This document shows, piece after piece, positions 1 to 7,539 of a DNA stretch of 59,199 bases; within the stretch, counting starts at the first letter, position 1; every line of letters starts with the position of its first letter. The translations under genes were made by a program, and so were the position numbers. The notes beneath the pieces are model-generated. The model was given only the letters and a program-made list of their open reading frames with translations. It was not told the DNA's origin and made no database searches. Source of the stretch: Paludibacter sp. (GTDB lineage Bacteria; Bacteroidota; Bacteroidia; Bacteroidales; Paludibacteraceae); the NCBI GenBank assembly GCA_023666945.1, contig JAMPAY010000003.1, forward strand, positions 1 through 59,199, read 5' to 3'.

Positions 1-104
1 CAATTGGGCAGATAAAATATTCACTGATTTAATTCAACCAACAGGTTTTTCTTTTAACATAGCACCATCTACTTACAGCCCCATCATTTTATAGGTAAAA
101 TTTT

Positions 105-137
105 CTTACGAGACCATAACGAGACGGTAACGAGACA
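105..137 (-). repeat. 11-bp tandem repeat, copy 1 of a dispersed intergenic family
   Basis: Three consecutive 11-bp units (105-115, 116-126, 127-137) of the form NTAACGAGACN. Read on the minus strand they give TGTCTCGTTAC, CGTCTCGTTAT and GGTCTCGTAAG. The same unit appears at 17090-17133 and 33896-33928. The minus-strand sequence preceding the repeats here shares CGACA, TGTCGTCGA and CAAAA/GAAA blocks with the 33.9 kb copy, so the conserved element is longer than the tandem units. Confidence 0.75.
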
Positions 138-287
138 TCGACGACATCGTGTCGAGCTTTCATTTTGCCAAAAACAATTTCTTGCCGGAATTCACATTCC
201 ACACCACAGTGCCGGCAACACCTATTGCTCAATACCGTTGCCTTGCTGTTTTTGTGCTTCAAAAATCGGTTATTGAAATAATTGTTG

Positions 288-295
288 TATCTTTG
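288..295 (+). promoter_or_regulatory. Probable nadB promoter (-7 element)
   Basis: TATCTTTG matches the Bacteroidetes -7 consensus TAnnTTTG and is followed by CA as in other promoters of this window. It lies 28 bp before the nadB ATG. No TTG sits at the expected 19-21 bp upstream, so the -33 half is weak. Confidence 0.55.
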
Positions 296-322
296 CAACC
301 GTAAAAGAAAAGACGAAGCAAC

Positions 323-1924
323 ATGACTAAACGTTATGATGTTCTCATTATCGGCGGCGGAGTTGCCGGAATGAGTTTTGCGCTCAAGATGGCGCGTGCA
401 GGCAGATATAAGATTGCCTTATGCTGCAAAACAACCCTTGATGAAGCCAATACCGCCAAAGCCCAAGGCGGCATAGCCTCCGTAACAAATCTGTTGGTGG
501 ATGATTTTGAGAAACACATTCACGACACTATGGTTGCTGGCGATTGGATAAGCGACCCTGCGGCAGTAGAACAGGTAGTCCGCAATGCTCCTGACCAAAT
601 AAAAGAACTACTGACATGGGGTGTAAATTTCGACAAGAAACAAGACGGCAGTTTTGACCTTCACCGCGAGGGCGGACACTCGGAGTTTCGCATCTTGCAC
701 CATGCCGATGACACCGGTGCCGAAATACAACGCGGTTTAATGGAAAGTGTACGGAATCATCCGGACATAGAAGTATTGGAAAATCATTTTGCCGTAGAAA
801 TAATCACTCAACACCACTTAGGGCAGCGCGTTACCCGCAGAACACCCGACATAGAATGTTACGGTGCTTACATTCTTAACCCCGAAACCGGCAAAATCGA
901 TACCTATTTGAGTAAAATAACTCTCATGGCTACTGGTGGTACGGGAGCCGTATATGCCACAACCACCAATCCCAACATTGCTACCGGCGATGGCATAGCA
1001 ATGGTTTATCGCGCCAAGGGACAGGTAAAAGACATGGAGTTTGTACAATTTCACCCAACCGCACTCTTTCATCCCGGTGAAACGCATCCCGCTTATTTGA
1101 TTACCGAGGCCATGCGTGGTTACGGTGGAATTTTACGACTGCCCAATGGAGAAGAGTTCATGCAGAAATACGATGAACGTTTGAGTCTTGCTCCACGTGA
1201 CATCGTAGCCCGTGCCATAGACAATGAAATGAAGATACATGCACTCGACCACGTTTGTTTGGATGTAACTCACAAAGATGCGGAAGAAACAAAAAAACAT
1301 TTTCCGAATATCTACGCCAAGTGTTTGAGTATAGGTATAGACATAACAAAAGACTACATCCCCGTAGCCCCTTGTGCTCACTACATGTGCGGTGGCATAA
1401 AGGTCAATTTAGATGCCCAATCATCGATTAACCGCCTATATGCAGTAGGCGAATGTTCATGCACCGGTTTACATGGCGGCAACCGATTGGCCAGTAACTC
1501 CCTGATAGAGGCCGTAGTATATGCAGATGCTGCTGCAAAGCATGCTATGAGTGTAATTGACACCTATGGCTTTAATGAAAAAGTACCGGCATGGAATGAT
1601 GAAGGAACTCTTACGAATGAAGAGCAAGTCCTTATCAATCAAGACATCAAAGAGGTAGGACAAATAATGAGTACGTATGTGGGTATTGTACGCAGCGACC
1701 TGCGCCTGCATCGTGCCTGGGAACGCCTCGACTTGCTTTACGAAGAGACCGAAGACCTCTTCAAGCGTGTAAAAGCAACGCGCGACATCTGCGAACTGCG
1801 CAATATGATAAACGTGGGTTACTTAATAACCCGTCATGCATTAGAAAGAAAAGAGAGTCGCGGATTACACTACACCACCGACTATCCGAAGAACCCTAAC
1901 AATAACATTCAAGAAGTATGGTAA
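323..1924 (+). CDS. nadB: L-aspartate oxidase NadB
   Basis: Flavoprotein that oxidises L-aspartate to iminoaspartate, the first step of de novo NAD synthesis, in the cytoplasm. The 533-residue length is close to the E. coli enzyme (540). An N-terminal FAD-binding glycine motif is visible (GGGVAG, residues 11-16), then the NadB/fumarate-reductase active-site segment HREGGHS (114-120) with RILHHADDTG after it, and the FAD-contacting LHGGNRLASNSL segment near residue 385. The ATG follows a TATCTTTG promoter. The stop codon overlaps the start of the next gene by 7 bp. The usual partners nadA and nadC are not in the window. Identification is from family motifs and is secure. Confidence 0.95.
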   Translation: MTKRYDVLIIGGGVAGMSFALKMARAGRYKIALCCKTTLDEANTAKAQGGIASVTNLLVDDFEKHIHDTMVAGDWISDPAAVEQVVRNAPDQIKELLTWGVNFDKKQDGSFDLHREGGHSEFRILHHADDTGAEIQRGLMESVRNHPDIEVLENHFAVEIITQHHLGQRVTRRTPDIECYGAYILNPETGKIDTYLSKITLMATGGTGAVYATTTNPNIATGDGIAMVYRAKGQVKDMEFVQFHPTALFHPGETHPAYLITEAMRGYGGILRLPNGEEFMQKYDERLSLAPRDIVARAIDNEMKIHALDHVCLDVTHKDAEETKKHFPNIYAKCLSIGIDITKDYIPVAPCAHYMCGGIKVNLDAQSSINRLYAVGECSCTGLHGGNRLASNSLIEAVVYADAAAKHAMSVIDTYGFNEKVPAWNDEGTLTNEEQVLINQDIKEVGQIMSTYVGIVRSDLRLHRAWERLDLLYEETEDLFKRVKATRDICELRNMINVGYLITRHALERKESRGLHYTTDYPKNPNNNIQEVW

Positions 1925-2223
1925 AACACGTTGTATTCTTTTGCCTCCTTGACGCTGCCGAGGGAAAGACAAAATTAGAAAATGCCCAAATAATAAAAAA
2001 TGAATTGGAGGGACTTAAGCATGTAGTACCCGGCTTAAAGACCGCTTTTGTCGGCATCAACATTCCCAATGCGGCAAAAACCGACCATGACATTTGTTTG
2101 GAATGCACCTTTGATAGTTGGGAAGACCTCAATATATATGCCAATCACCCCGAACATCTGAAAGTTGCCGCCTACATTGGCAAATGCAAATCAGGGCGTG
2201 CCGCTGTAGACTACGAATACTAA
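1918..2223 (+). CDS. Dabb (stress-responsive A/B barrel) domain protein
   Basis: 101-residue protein made up almost wholly of a Dabb/A-B barrel domain (ferredoxin-like fold). It begins MVKHVVFFCL with the family's conserved N-terminal His, continues with a GL.hVPGLK segment, and has a C-terminal hPEHLKVA.Y motif typical of the family (here NHPEHLKVAAYI). Members form small dimeric barrels; many have no assigned reaction. It overlaps nadB by 7 bp (its ATG is at 1918), so translational coupling is likely. No link to NAD synthesis can be shown. Function is unassigned. Confidence 0.85.
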   Translation: MVKHVVFFCLLDAAEGKTKLENAQIIKNELEGLKHVVPGLKTAFVGINIPNAAKTDHDICLECTFDSWEDLNIYANHPEHLKVAAYIGKCKSGRAAVDYEY

Positions 2224-2240
2224 TTCCATACTCCATTATC

Positions 2241-3935
2241 ATGCACAACAAAGGTTTCCTGTCAGGAATAGTGTTTATTATAGCCTCTGCTACACTGTGG
2301 AGTCAAACTCTTGCTTTTCCCGAAGCAGAAGGATTCGGACGCTATGCCCAAGGAGGGAGAGGAGGAAAAGTAGTAACCGTGAGTAATCTGCAAGATTACA
2401 CATCACAAGAAACTCCTATAGAGGGGTCCTTACGTTGGGCATTAGAACAATATGTTCATCAAGAAATGCATTCACAAATACTACCTTCTGCCATAGATGG
2501 GAGCGACTCGGCGGTACAGCGGACAATAACGGTATATGAGCCCTTGACAATAGTTTTTAATGTGGCAGGCAATATCGAATTGAAGGAAGATCTGAAAGTG
2601 AAACGCGATTACCTGACCATAGCCGGACAGACGGCTCCCGGAGACGGTATTTGCATTACGGGACACAGTATGTTATTTAACGGAGCAACAGGAGGCGAGA
2701 TGTGGTATTGGGGACCACGCAGAAAACACTTGATTGTAAGATACATGCGCTTTCGCCCATCCACTCCGACAGCAGAAAATAAGTTCATCACCTATGGTAC
2801 GGACGTAGAGAATTACGAATATGTTATTTTTGACCATTGTACCATGACATGGGCCAACGAGGAATGTCTTGCCATATATGACAACAAATATACAACCGTA
2901 CAATGGTGCATTGTGGCAGAAGGTTTGTATAATGCTTATCATCCCAAAGGCACACGTTCCTACTGCGGCGTTTGGGGCGGGCAGTTCGCCACCTACCACC
3001 ATAACCTGATTGCTCATAACAACAGCAGAAACATCCGTTTTAACGGTGCACGAGCGCACGATACAATTGCAGTGGTAGAGTACAGAAACAATATCGTTTA
3101 CAATTGGGGACCGAACAATTCGGGATACGGTTTAGAGTTTGATATATGCACACCCGTCAGCCGCAACGAACTAAACATGGTGAACAATTATTACCAACAT
3201 GGTCCCGCATCGGGCAATACTGACAGCAAAGTGAGCCCTGGCAATAAAGTAAACAGATTGGTACGCATTGACCAGAGTAAGGCAAGTGTAGACAACGGTT
3301 ATTTATCGCAACATTACATAACAGGGAATTATCTTACTTATTACGACACCGTGAGTGCCGATAATTGGTTCTGCGGTGTACAATACAGTGCCTTTTCCGA
3401 CACAGCCCAAGCCAAACAACTATTTCGTGCAGAAATGTTCTCACCCGAAGTAGAAATGGGATTACCTGCACACTTAGAGAGTGCAGCCGAGTCTTACGAA
3501 CGTGTGTTGGCAGAAGCAGGTGCTTGTGCTCCAAGGCGCGACAGCCAAGATGCGCGCATTGTCAACGAAACCCGCACAGGAACTGCTATTGGTATGGGGT
3601 CATTAAACAAATCGGGCATCATAGACAACCCTATGGCTGTAGGCGGTTGGCCCTCTTTAAGCGGCATACCTTACACCGATAGCGATGAAGACGGAATCCC
3701 TGATGAGTGGGAAATTACCCATGGATTAGACCCCACAAACCCTAATGACGGAGCATTGCTGACAGATAGCGGCTACTCTAATTTGGAAATTTATATAAAC
3801 TCCATAGAGCAGATAACCACCCATGTGAATTTTATACAGACACAAAGAAATGGCATTGTGGTACGTATAAACGGCTTACTGTATATAAAACAAGGAGAAC
3901 AATATTTTGACCTGACAGGTAAAGCGATTAAATAA
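2241..3935 (+). CDS. Secreted pectate lyase-like protein (polysaccharide lyase family 1 type)
   Basis: 564 residues when started at the ATG at 2241, which gives a clean signal peptide (MHNKGFLSGIVFIIASATLW). An upstream extension to 2118 would run through the preceding gene and is rejected. The mature protein opens FPEAEGFGRYAQGGRGGKV and contains TIAGQTAPGDG and DHCTMTWANEE, all typical of Bacteroidetes parallel beta-helix pectate lyases that cleave polygalacturonate by beta-elimination. A TDSDEDGIPDEWE segment near residue 475 resembles a calcium-binding thrombospondin type 3 repeat. The C-terminus (QYFDLTGKAIK) resembles the end of secretion-tail domains but is short. No SusC/SusD or other pectin genes are nearby. 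Exact specificity is not provable here. Confidence 0.85.
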   Translation: MHNKGFLSGIVFIIASATLWSQTLAFPEAEGFGRYAQGGRGGKVVTVSNLQDYTSQETPIEGSLRWALEQYVHQEMHSQILPSAIDGSDSAVQRTITVYEPLTIVFNVAGNIELKEDLKVKRDYLTIAGQTAPGDGICITGHSMLFNGATGGEMWYWGPRRKHLIVRYMRFRPSTPTAENKFITYGTDVENYEYVIFDHCTMTWANEECLAIYDNKYTTVQWCIVAEGLYNAYHPKGTRSYCGVWGGQFATYHHNLIAHNNSRNIRFNGARAHDTIAVVEYRNNIVYNWGPNNSGYGLEFDICTPVSRNELNMVNNYYQHGPASGNTDSKVSPGNKVNRLVRIDQSKASVDNGYLSQHYITGNYLTYYDTVSADNWFCGVQYSAFSDTAQAKQLFRAEMFSPEVEMGLPAHLESAAESYERVLAEAGACAPRRDSQDARIVNETRTGTAIGMGSLNKSGIIDNPMAVGGWPSLSGIPYTDSDEDGIPDEWEITHGLDPTNPNDGALLTDSGYSNLEIYINSIEQITTHVNFIQTQRNGIVVRINGLLYIKQGEQYFDLTGKAIK

Positions 3936-3975
3936 GCACCGACCGAGTGTGTTGATGACATTTTTCGCGAAAGTA

Positions 3976-4006
3976 TTGCGGGAATAAAAAAAATACCGTA
4001 TCTTTG
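3976..4006 (+). promoter_or_regulatory. Promoter of rpmH (TTG-N20-TATCTTTG)
   Basis: TTG at 3976-3978, a 20-bp spacer and TATCTTTG at 3999-4006 match the Bacteroidetes primary sigma promoter. It lies 85 bp before the rpmH start; the leader contains a small CCCTTC/GAAGGG hairpin. Confidence 0.75.
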
Positions 4007-4091
4007 CAGCCGCTTTTCAGAAAGCGTTATCATTCAATTATTACGAGTTAATAACATCCCCCTTCGGGAGAAGGGACAAACGAATACAAAG

Positions 4092-4250
4092 ATGAAAAGG
4101 ACATTTCAACCGTCGCAACGCAAAAGACGTAACAAACACGGATTCCGTGAAAGAATGGCAACTGCAAACGGTCGCCGCGTATTGGCTGCACGCCGCGCTA
4201 AAGGACGTGCTAAACTGACAATTTCAGACGAAAGCCGTCATAAACATTAA
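4092..4250 (+). CDS. rpmH: 50S ribosomal protein L34
   Basis: 52-residue basic protein beginning [20 protein letters not shown] and containing [20 protein letters not shown], the universally conserved L34 signature. It is part of the large ribosomal subunit, where L34 binds 23S rRNA. The length is normal for the family. It has its own strong promoter about 85 bp upstream. The usual neighbour rnpA is not adjacent; rbfA follows after a 202-bp gap that holds a long hairpin. Identification is secure. Confidence 0.97.
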   Translation: MKRTFQPSQRKRRNKHGFRERMATANGRRVLAARRAKGRAKLTISDESRHKH

Positions 4251-4305
4251 CTGTAAGGAGGGCAGAGCAATAGAATCTTCTCCCCTCTCTCCAAGTTATA
4301 GCAAA

Positions 4306-4356
4306 AACATAAATTCGGGAAAAGAGAGCAATCTCCTTTCCCTTGTTTTGCTATAA
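4306..4356. other. Long intergenic hairpin between rpmH and rbfA
   Basis: TTATAGCAAAAACA (4306-4319) is nearly perfectly complementary to TGTTTTGCTATAA (4344-4356), and inside it GGGAAA.GAGA pairs with TCTC.TTTCCC around a GCAA loop. The result is one long, interrupted hairpin. No T-tract follows, so it is not a classical terminator. It could be an RNA stability or attenuation element, or a binding site; the sequence does not decide. Confidence 0.5.
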
Positions 4357-4452
4357 TGAAGATTCGTTTTGCACAAAACATCTTGCTGATGCAATTGCAC
4401 AGAAGAAATGCAGAATGCCTGATATTTGTAGAACTTAATAAGACATAACAGA

Positions 4453-4788
4453 ATGGAAGCCACACGTCAACAGAAAATAGCCCGTTTGGTACAGAAAGAC
4501 TTGAGTGATATATTTTTGCGTTATGCACGCAAAATGCAAGGAACACTGATATCGGTAAGTGAAGTGCGTATTTCTCCTGACTTGAGCATTGCTCATGTCT
4601 ATTTGAGCATATTTCCGTCGGCAAAACAGACAGAGGTGATGACTCAGATTGAACAGGACAAACGACAGATAAGAGGAGAGATGGGGAACTTAGAGCGTCA
4701 TCAACTCCGCATCATCCCGGAACTTTATTTCCATGCAGATGACACACTCGACCGCATGGAACATATTGACGAGTTGTTGCGTCAATAA
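4453..4788 (+). CDS. rbfA: Ribosome-binding factor A
   Basis: 111-residue KH-like protein that binds the 30S subunit and helps mature the 5' end of 16S rRNA. Visible family features are the N-terminal segment RQQKIARLVQKDLSDIF, the central ISVSEVRISPDLSIAHVYLS, and the C-terminal LRIIPELYFHADDTLDRMEHIDELL; the R.IPEL.F..D segment is diagnostic. Length is normal for the family. It heads a run of genes reading the same way (permease, lipoprotein, xerD, DUF5686), with 60 bp to the permease. Identification is secure. Confidence 0.93.
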   Translation: MEATRQQKIARLVQKDLSDIFLRYARKMQGTLISVSEVRISPDLSIAHVYLSIFPSAKQTEVMTQIEQDKRQIRGEMGNLERHQLRIIPELYFHADDTLDRMEHIDELLRQ

Positions 4789-4848
4789 CACTTCTTCGCA
4801 ATCCATCCGAATTATACTGAAACCAATGTTAACGAATCTCACTTTCGT

Positions 4849-6105
4849 ATGAATATATCGCTACGCATAGCGTGGCGGTATTTATTCGCCAAGAAGAGCC
4901 ATAATGCCATAAACATTGTGTCGGGTGTGAGTGCAGCAGGTGTATGCGTAGTCACAGCCGCATTGGTATGCGTTCTATCCGTAATGAACGGTTTTGGTAG
5001 TTTGGTGGAGCAGATGTTTTCTGCCTTTGATGCAGATATTCGCATTACTCCTGTTAGCGGCAAACATTTCCGTACAGATACAGAATCTTTCGAGTCAGTC
5101 AAATCACTTCCCGAAATTGCCGTATACAGTGAAACCGTGGAAGAAACGGCCTTGGTATGTTTTTCACAAAAACAGTTGCCTGCACTACTGAAAGGTGTAG
5201 ATGATAATTTTCAAGCCCTGACTGCCATCGATTCGATCATTACGGACGGCACATTCTCGGTATGCGATTATTACGACAATGGTACAAACATGGTACGGGC
5301 TTTCGAACGTTGCGTTGTAGGGCGCGGATTAGCCTCTCAGTTGGGTATTAGTGCCCATTTTGTATCCGGCATAAAATTATATGCTCCTAAACATACTGGT
5401 ACGGTAAATCTAATGCGTCCGGACAAGAGTTTTAATCAAGCGGGAACATTTATTGCCGGTATTTTCACTATAAATCAAGCCAAGTACGACGATAGATATA
5501 TGATTGTGTCGCTTCCGCTTGCCCGCAGTCTGTTTGAATACAATGAAAACGAAGTAACAGCCGTGGAACTGCGCTTGCAAGAAGGCATATCGGCAAGTAA
5601 AGTAAAAAAACAATTGCGGCAACTTATAGGAGATTCATTTCGGATAGAAGACCGCTATGAACAACAAGCAGACTTTTTCCGCATTATGAAGATAGAAAAA
5701 GCACTAACGGCATTGCTCTTGGTATTCATACTGTTGATTGCATCTTTTAATATCATTGGGTCGCTCTCAATGCTAATGATTGACAAAAAAGAAGATATAC
5801 GTATATTGAGTAACTTGGGTGCATCGCATCGTCAGATACAGCGGATATTTCTGTATGAAGGTTGGTTGATATCACTTTTAGGAGCATTTGCCGGATTGGT
5901 CATTGGATTAATTATATGTCTTCTGCAAGAAGAATTCGGTTTGCTGAAATTGGGTAGTGGCACAGACTATATTATCAGTGCATATCCTGTAGAAGTACAA
6001 GCAACCGACATGCTACTTGTTGCCGTCATAGTACTTCTTATAGGTTTTGCAGCAGCATGGTATCCGAGTAGACAACTTAAAACAACGAATCTTCATCAAC
6101 CATGA
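4849..6105 (+). CDS. LolC/LolE-type ABC transporter permease (FtsX family)
   Basis: 418-residue inner-membrane protein with the four-helix FtsX/MacB permease layout: one helix near residues 20-48, a large periplasmic domain, then three C-terminal helices (about 285-310, 335-365 and 385-405). It begins NISLRIAWRYLFAKKSHNAINIVSGVSA, the typical LolC/E opening. In the family such permeases with a LolD ATPase extract lipoproteins from the inner membrane. A LolD-type ATPase lies at 10461-11111 in a separate operon, so pairing is plausible but not proven. Its stop overlaps the next ORF by 4 bp. It could instead serve another substrate. Confidence 0.85.
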   Translation: MNISLRIAWRYLFAKKSHNAINIVSGVSAAGVCVVTAALVCVLSVMNGFGSLVEQMFSAFDADIRITPVSGKHFRTDTESFESVKSLPEIAVYSETVEETALVCFSQKQLPALLKGVDDNFQALTAIDSIITDGTFSVCDYYDNGTNMVRAFERCVVGRGLASQLGISAHFVSGIKLYAPKHTGTVNLMRPDKSFNQAGTFIAGIFTINQAKYDDRYMIVSLPLARSLFEYNENEVTAVELRLQEGISASKVKKQLRQLIGDSFRIEDRYEQQADFFRIMKIEKALTALLLVFILLIASFNIIGSLSMLMIDKKEDIRILSNLGASHRQIQRIFLYEGWLISLLGAFAGLVIGLIICLLQEEFGLLKLGSGTDYIISAYPVEVQATDMLLVAVIVLLIGFAAAWYPSRQLKTTNLHQP

Positions 6106-6650
6106 GAAAACAAGTTATATTATACATCATTATAAGTGCACTATGTATCGGTTGCAAAGAGAAGACCGTGATAGAGAAAAAACAACGTGAAACATTCTAC
6201 AATAGCGGTAGTGCTGTATTTTATGGTGCCTATTATGAAGAAAACGGTATATTACAGAATGTAATATCGTTAGATTTGTACACCCCGGGAGTGTCGCTTG
6301 ATTCGACAGGACACATTATAGGAACGGGTGTAAACCTTTATTTTTCTGATATATTTATTGCTCCGCAAGATACTCTCTTACCCGCTGGAACTTATGAGTC
6401 CGACACTACGGCTTTGCCCTATACTTATCTGCCCGGAATGGATTTTGACGGGAACATAAGCGGTGCCTATTTGTTAGATATTAGCGATGGAGCACTATCG
6501 TCTGTAGAAATTCTAAGCAATGGACATTACAACCTTCAATATAAAGGTGATTCGTTGATTGTAGATTTCGTATTGCAGAACGAGAACCGACAATCGTATT
6601 CAGCACAATACAGAGGTCGTTTGCCTCTATACGACGGAAGAAAGCCGTAA
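6102..6650 (+). CDS. Lipoprotein of unknown function
   Basis: 182-residue protein with a lipoprotein signal: basic start MRKQ, a hydrophobic stretch, then CIGC with the likely lipidated Cys at residue 18. The rest is soluble, beta-rich in appearance (many aromatic and glycine positions such as GSAVFYGAYYEENG and LPAGTYESDT) and acidic. It is translationally linked to the permease (4-bp overlap) and ends 4 bp before xerD. I do not recognise a named family with confidence. Its position next to a Lol-type permease suggests an envelope role, which is inference only. Confidence 0.7.
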   Translation: MRKQVILYIIISALCIGCKEKTVIEKKQRETFYNSGSAVFYGAYYEENGILQNVISLDLYTPGVSLDSTGHIIGTGVNLYFSDIFIAPQDTLLPAGTYESDTTALPYTYLPGMDFDGNISGAYLLDISDGALSSVEILSNGHYNLQYKGDSLIVDFVLQNENRQSYSAQYRGRLPLYDGRKP

Positions 6651-6654
6651 AGAT

Positions 6655-7539
6655 ATGTATAAAGCCTATCACACATATCTTAAGTTGGAAAAGTCGTTAT
6701 CAGATAACACCATTTCTGCCTACGAACAAGACCTTGACAAACTACGTACGTATTGCCAACAAATTGGGAAATCTCCTATTGATGCGACATTTGACGATTT
6801 ACAAGATTTTGTTTATCAACAATTCAAACATAGTCAAAATGTACGTTCGCAAGCCCGCATCTTATCCGGGATACGCTCGTTTTACAAATTCTTGATCTAT
6901 TCTAACCAAATAGACTCCGATCCCTCGGAACTGCTTGAACATCCCACTCCGGAAAAACATCTACCGGAGGTTCTTACAGTGGAAGAGATAGATGCTATGA
7001 TTGGTTGTATTGACCTTTCAAAGAAAGAGGGACATCGCAATAGAGCCATTATTGAAATGCTCTATGGTTCAGGGTTACGTGTATCGGAACTTACCAATCT
7101 AAAACTATCAAACATGTACTTGAAAGAAGATTATATGTTGATAGAGGGCAAAGGAAACAAACAACGACTTGTACCCATTTCGTCCACAGCAAAAACCTGG
7201 TTCGGCTATTGGCTGGAAGACCGACAGCATCTCCCTATCAGCAAAGATAATAGCGATTATGCCTTTGTTAATCGTTACGGACGACCACTCACAAGAGCCA
7301 TGATATTTACTATTATCAAGCAATTGGCAACAGAGGTCGGTATTAAGAAAAATATTTCCCCCCATACACTACGGCACAGTTTCGCCACACATCTTCTACA
7401 AAACGGTGCCGATTTACGCATTATACAGCAACTACTCGGTCATGAATGTCTTACAACTACAGAAATTTATACTCATCTTAACATTCAGAATCTCCGCCAA
7501 GCCATTTTGCAATATCATCCTGCCAATAGACAACATTGA
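6655..7539 (+). CDS. xerD: Tyrosine recombinase XerD (chromosome dimer resolution type)
   Basis: 294 residues, the usual Xer length. The N-terminal SAM-like core-binding domain (1-100) is followed by the catalytic domain with all expected residues: Arg142 (GSGLRVSEL), Lys166 (EGKGNKQRLVP), His237 and Arg240 (HTLRHSFATHLL), His263 (LLGHECLTTTEIYTH) and Tyr272. Xer recombinases act at dif sites to resolve chromosome dimers. The housekeeping context (rbfA upstream) and full conservation argue for the chromosomal XerD over a mobile-element integrase. XerC versus XerD cannot be fully separated by eye. The gene overlaps the next start by 4 bp. Confidence 0.88.
   Translation: MYKAYHTYLKLEKSLSDNTISAYEQDLDKLRTYCQQIGKSPIDATFDDLQDFVYQQFKHSQNVRSQARILSGIRSFYKFLIYSNQIDSDPSELLEHPTPEKHLPEVLTVEEIDAMIGCIDLSKKEGHRNRAIIEMLYGSGLRVSELTNLKLSNMYLKEDYMLIEGKGNKQRLVPISSTAKTWFGYWLEDRQHLPISKDNSDYAFVNRYGRPLTRAMIFTIIKQLATEVGIKKNISPHTLRHSFATHLLQNGADLRIIQQLLGHECLTTTEIYTHLNIQNLRQAILQYHPANRQH

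Larger units (their letters stand above)
1..322. other. Intergenic region upstream of nadB
   Basis: No convincing gene lies here. A 69-codon minus-strand ORF crosses it but starts inside the nadB promoter and overlaps the 11-bp repeat, so it is judged spurious. The region holds three units of the 11-bp repeat family (105-137) and a Bacteroidetes -7 element at 288-295. The first 100 bases are A+T rich and look featureless. Confidence 0.6.

Noticed and set aside
105..137. Reading the 11-bp tandem repeats as a CRISPR array
   Set aside because: Units are directly adjacent with no spacers, far too short, and no cas genes are present.
89..298. 69-codon minus-strand ORF before nadB
   Set aside because: Its start lies within the nadB -7 element and it overlaps the 11-bp repeat; the Cys/Arg-rich sequence shows no family features.
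6655..7539. XerD as the integrase of a mobile element
   Set aside because: It sits in a housekeeping operon with no att repeats, cargo or phage genes; length and motifs fit the chromosomal Xer type.
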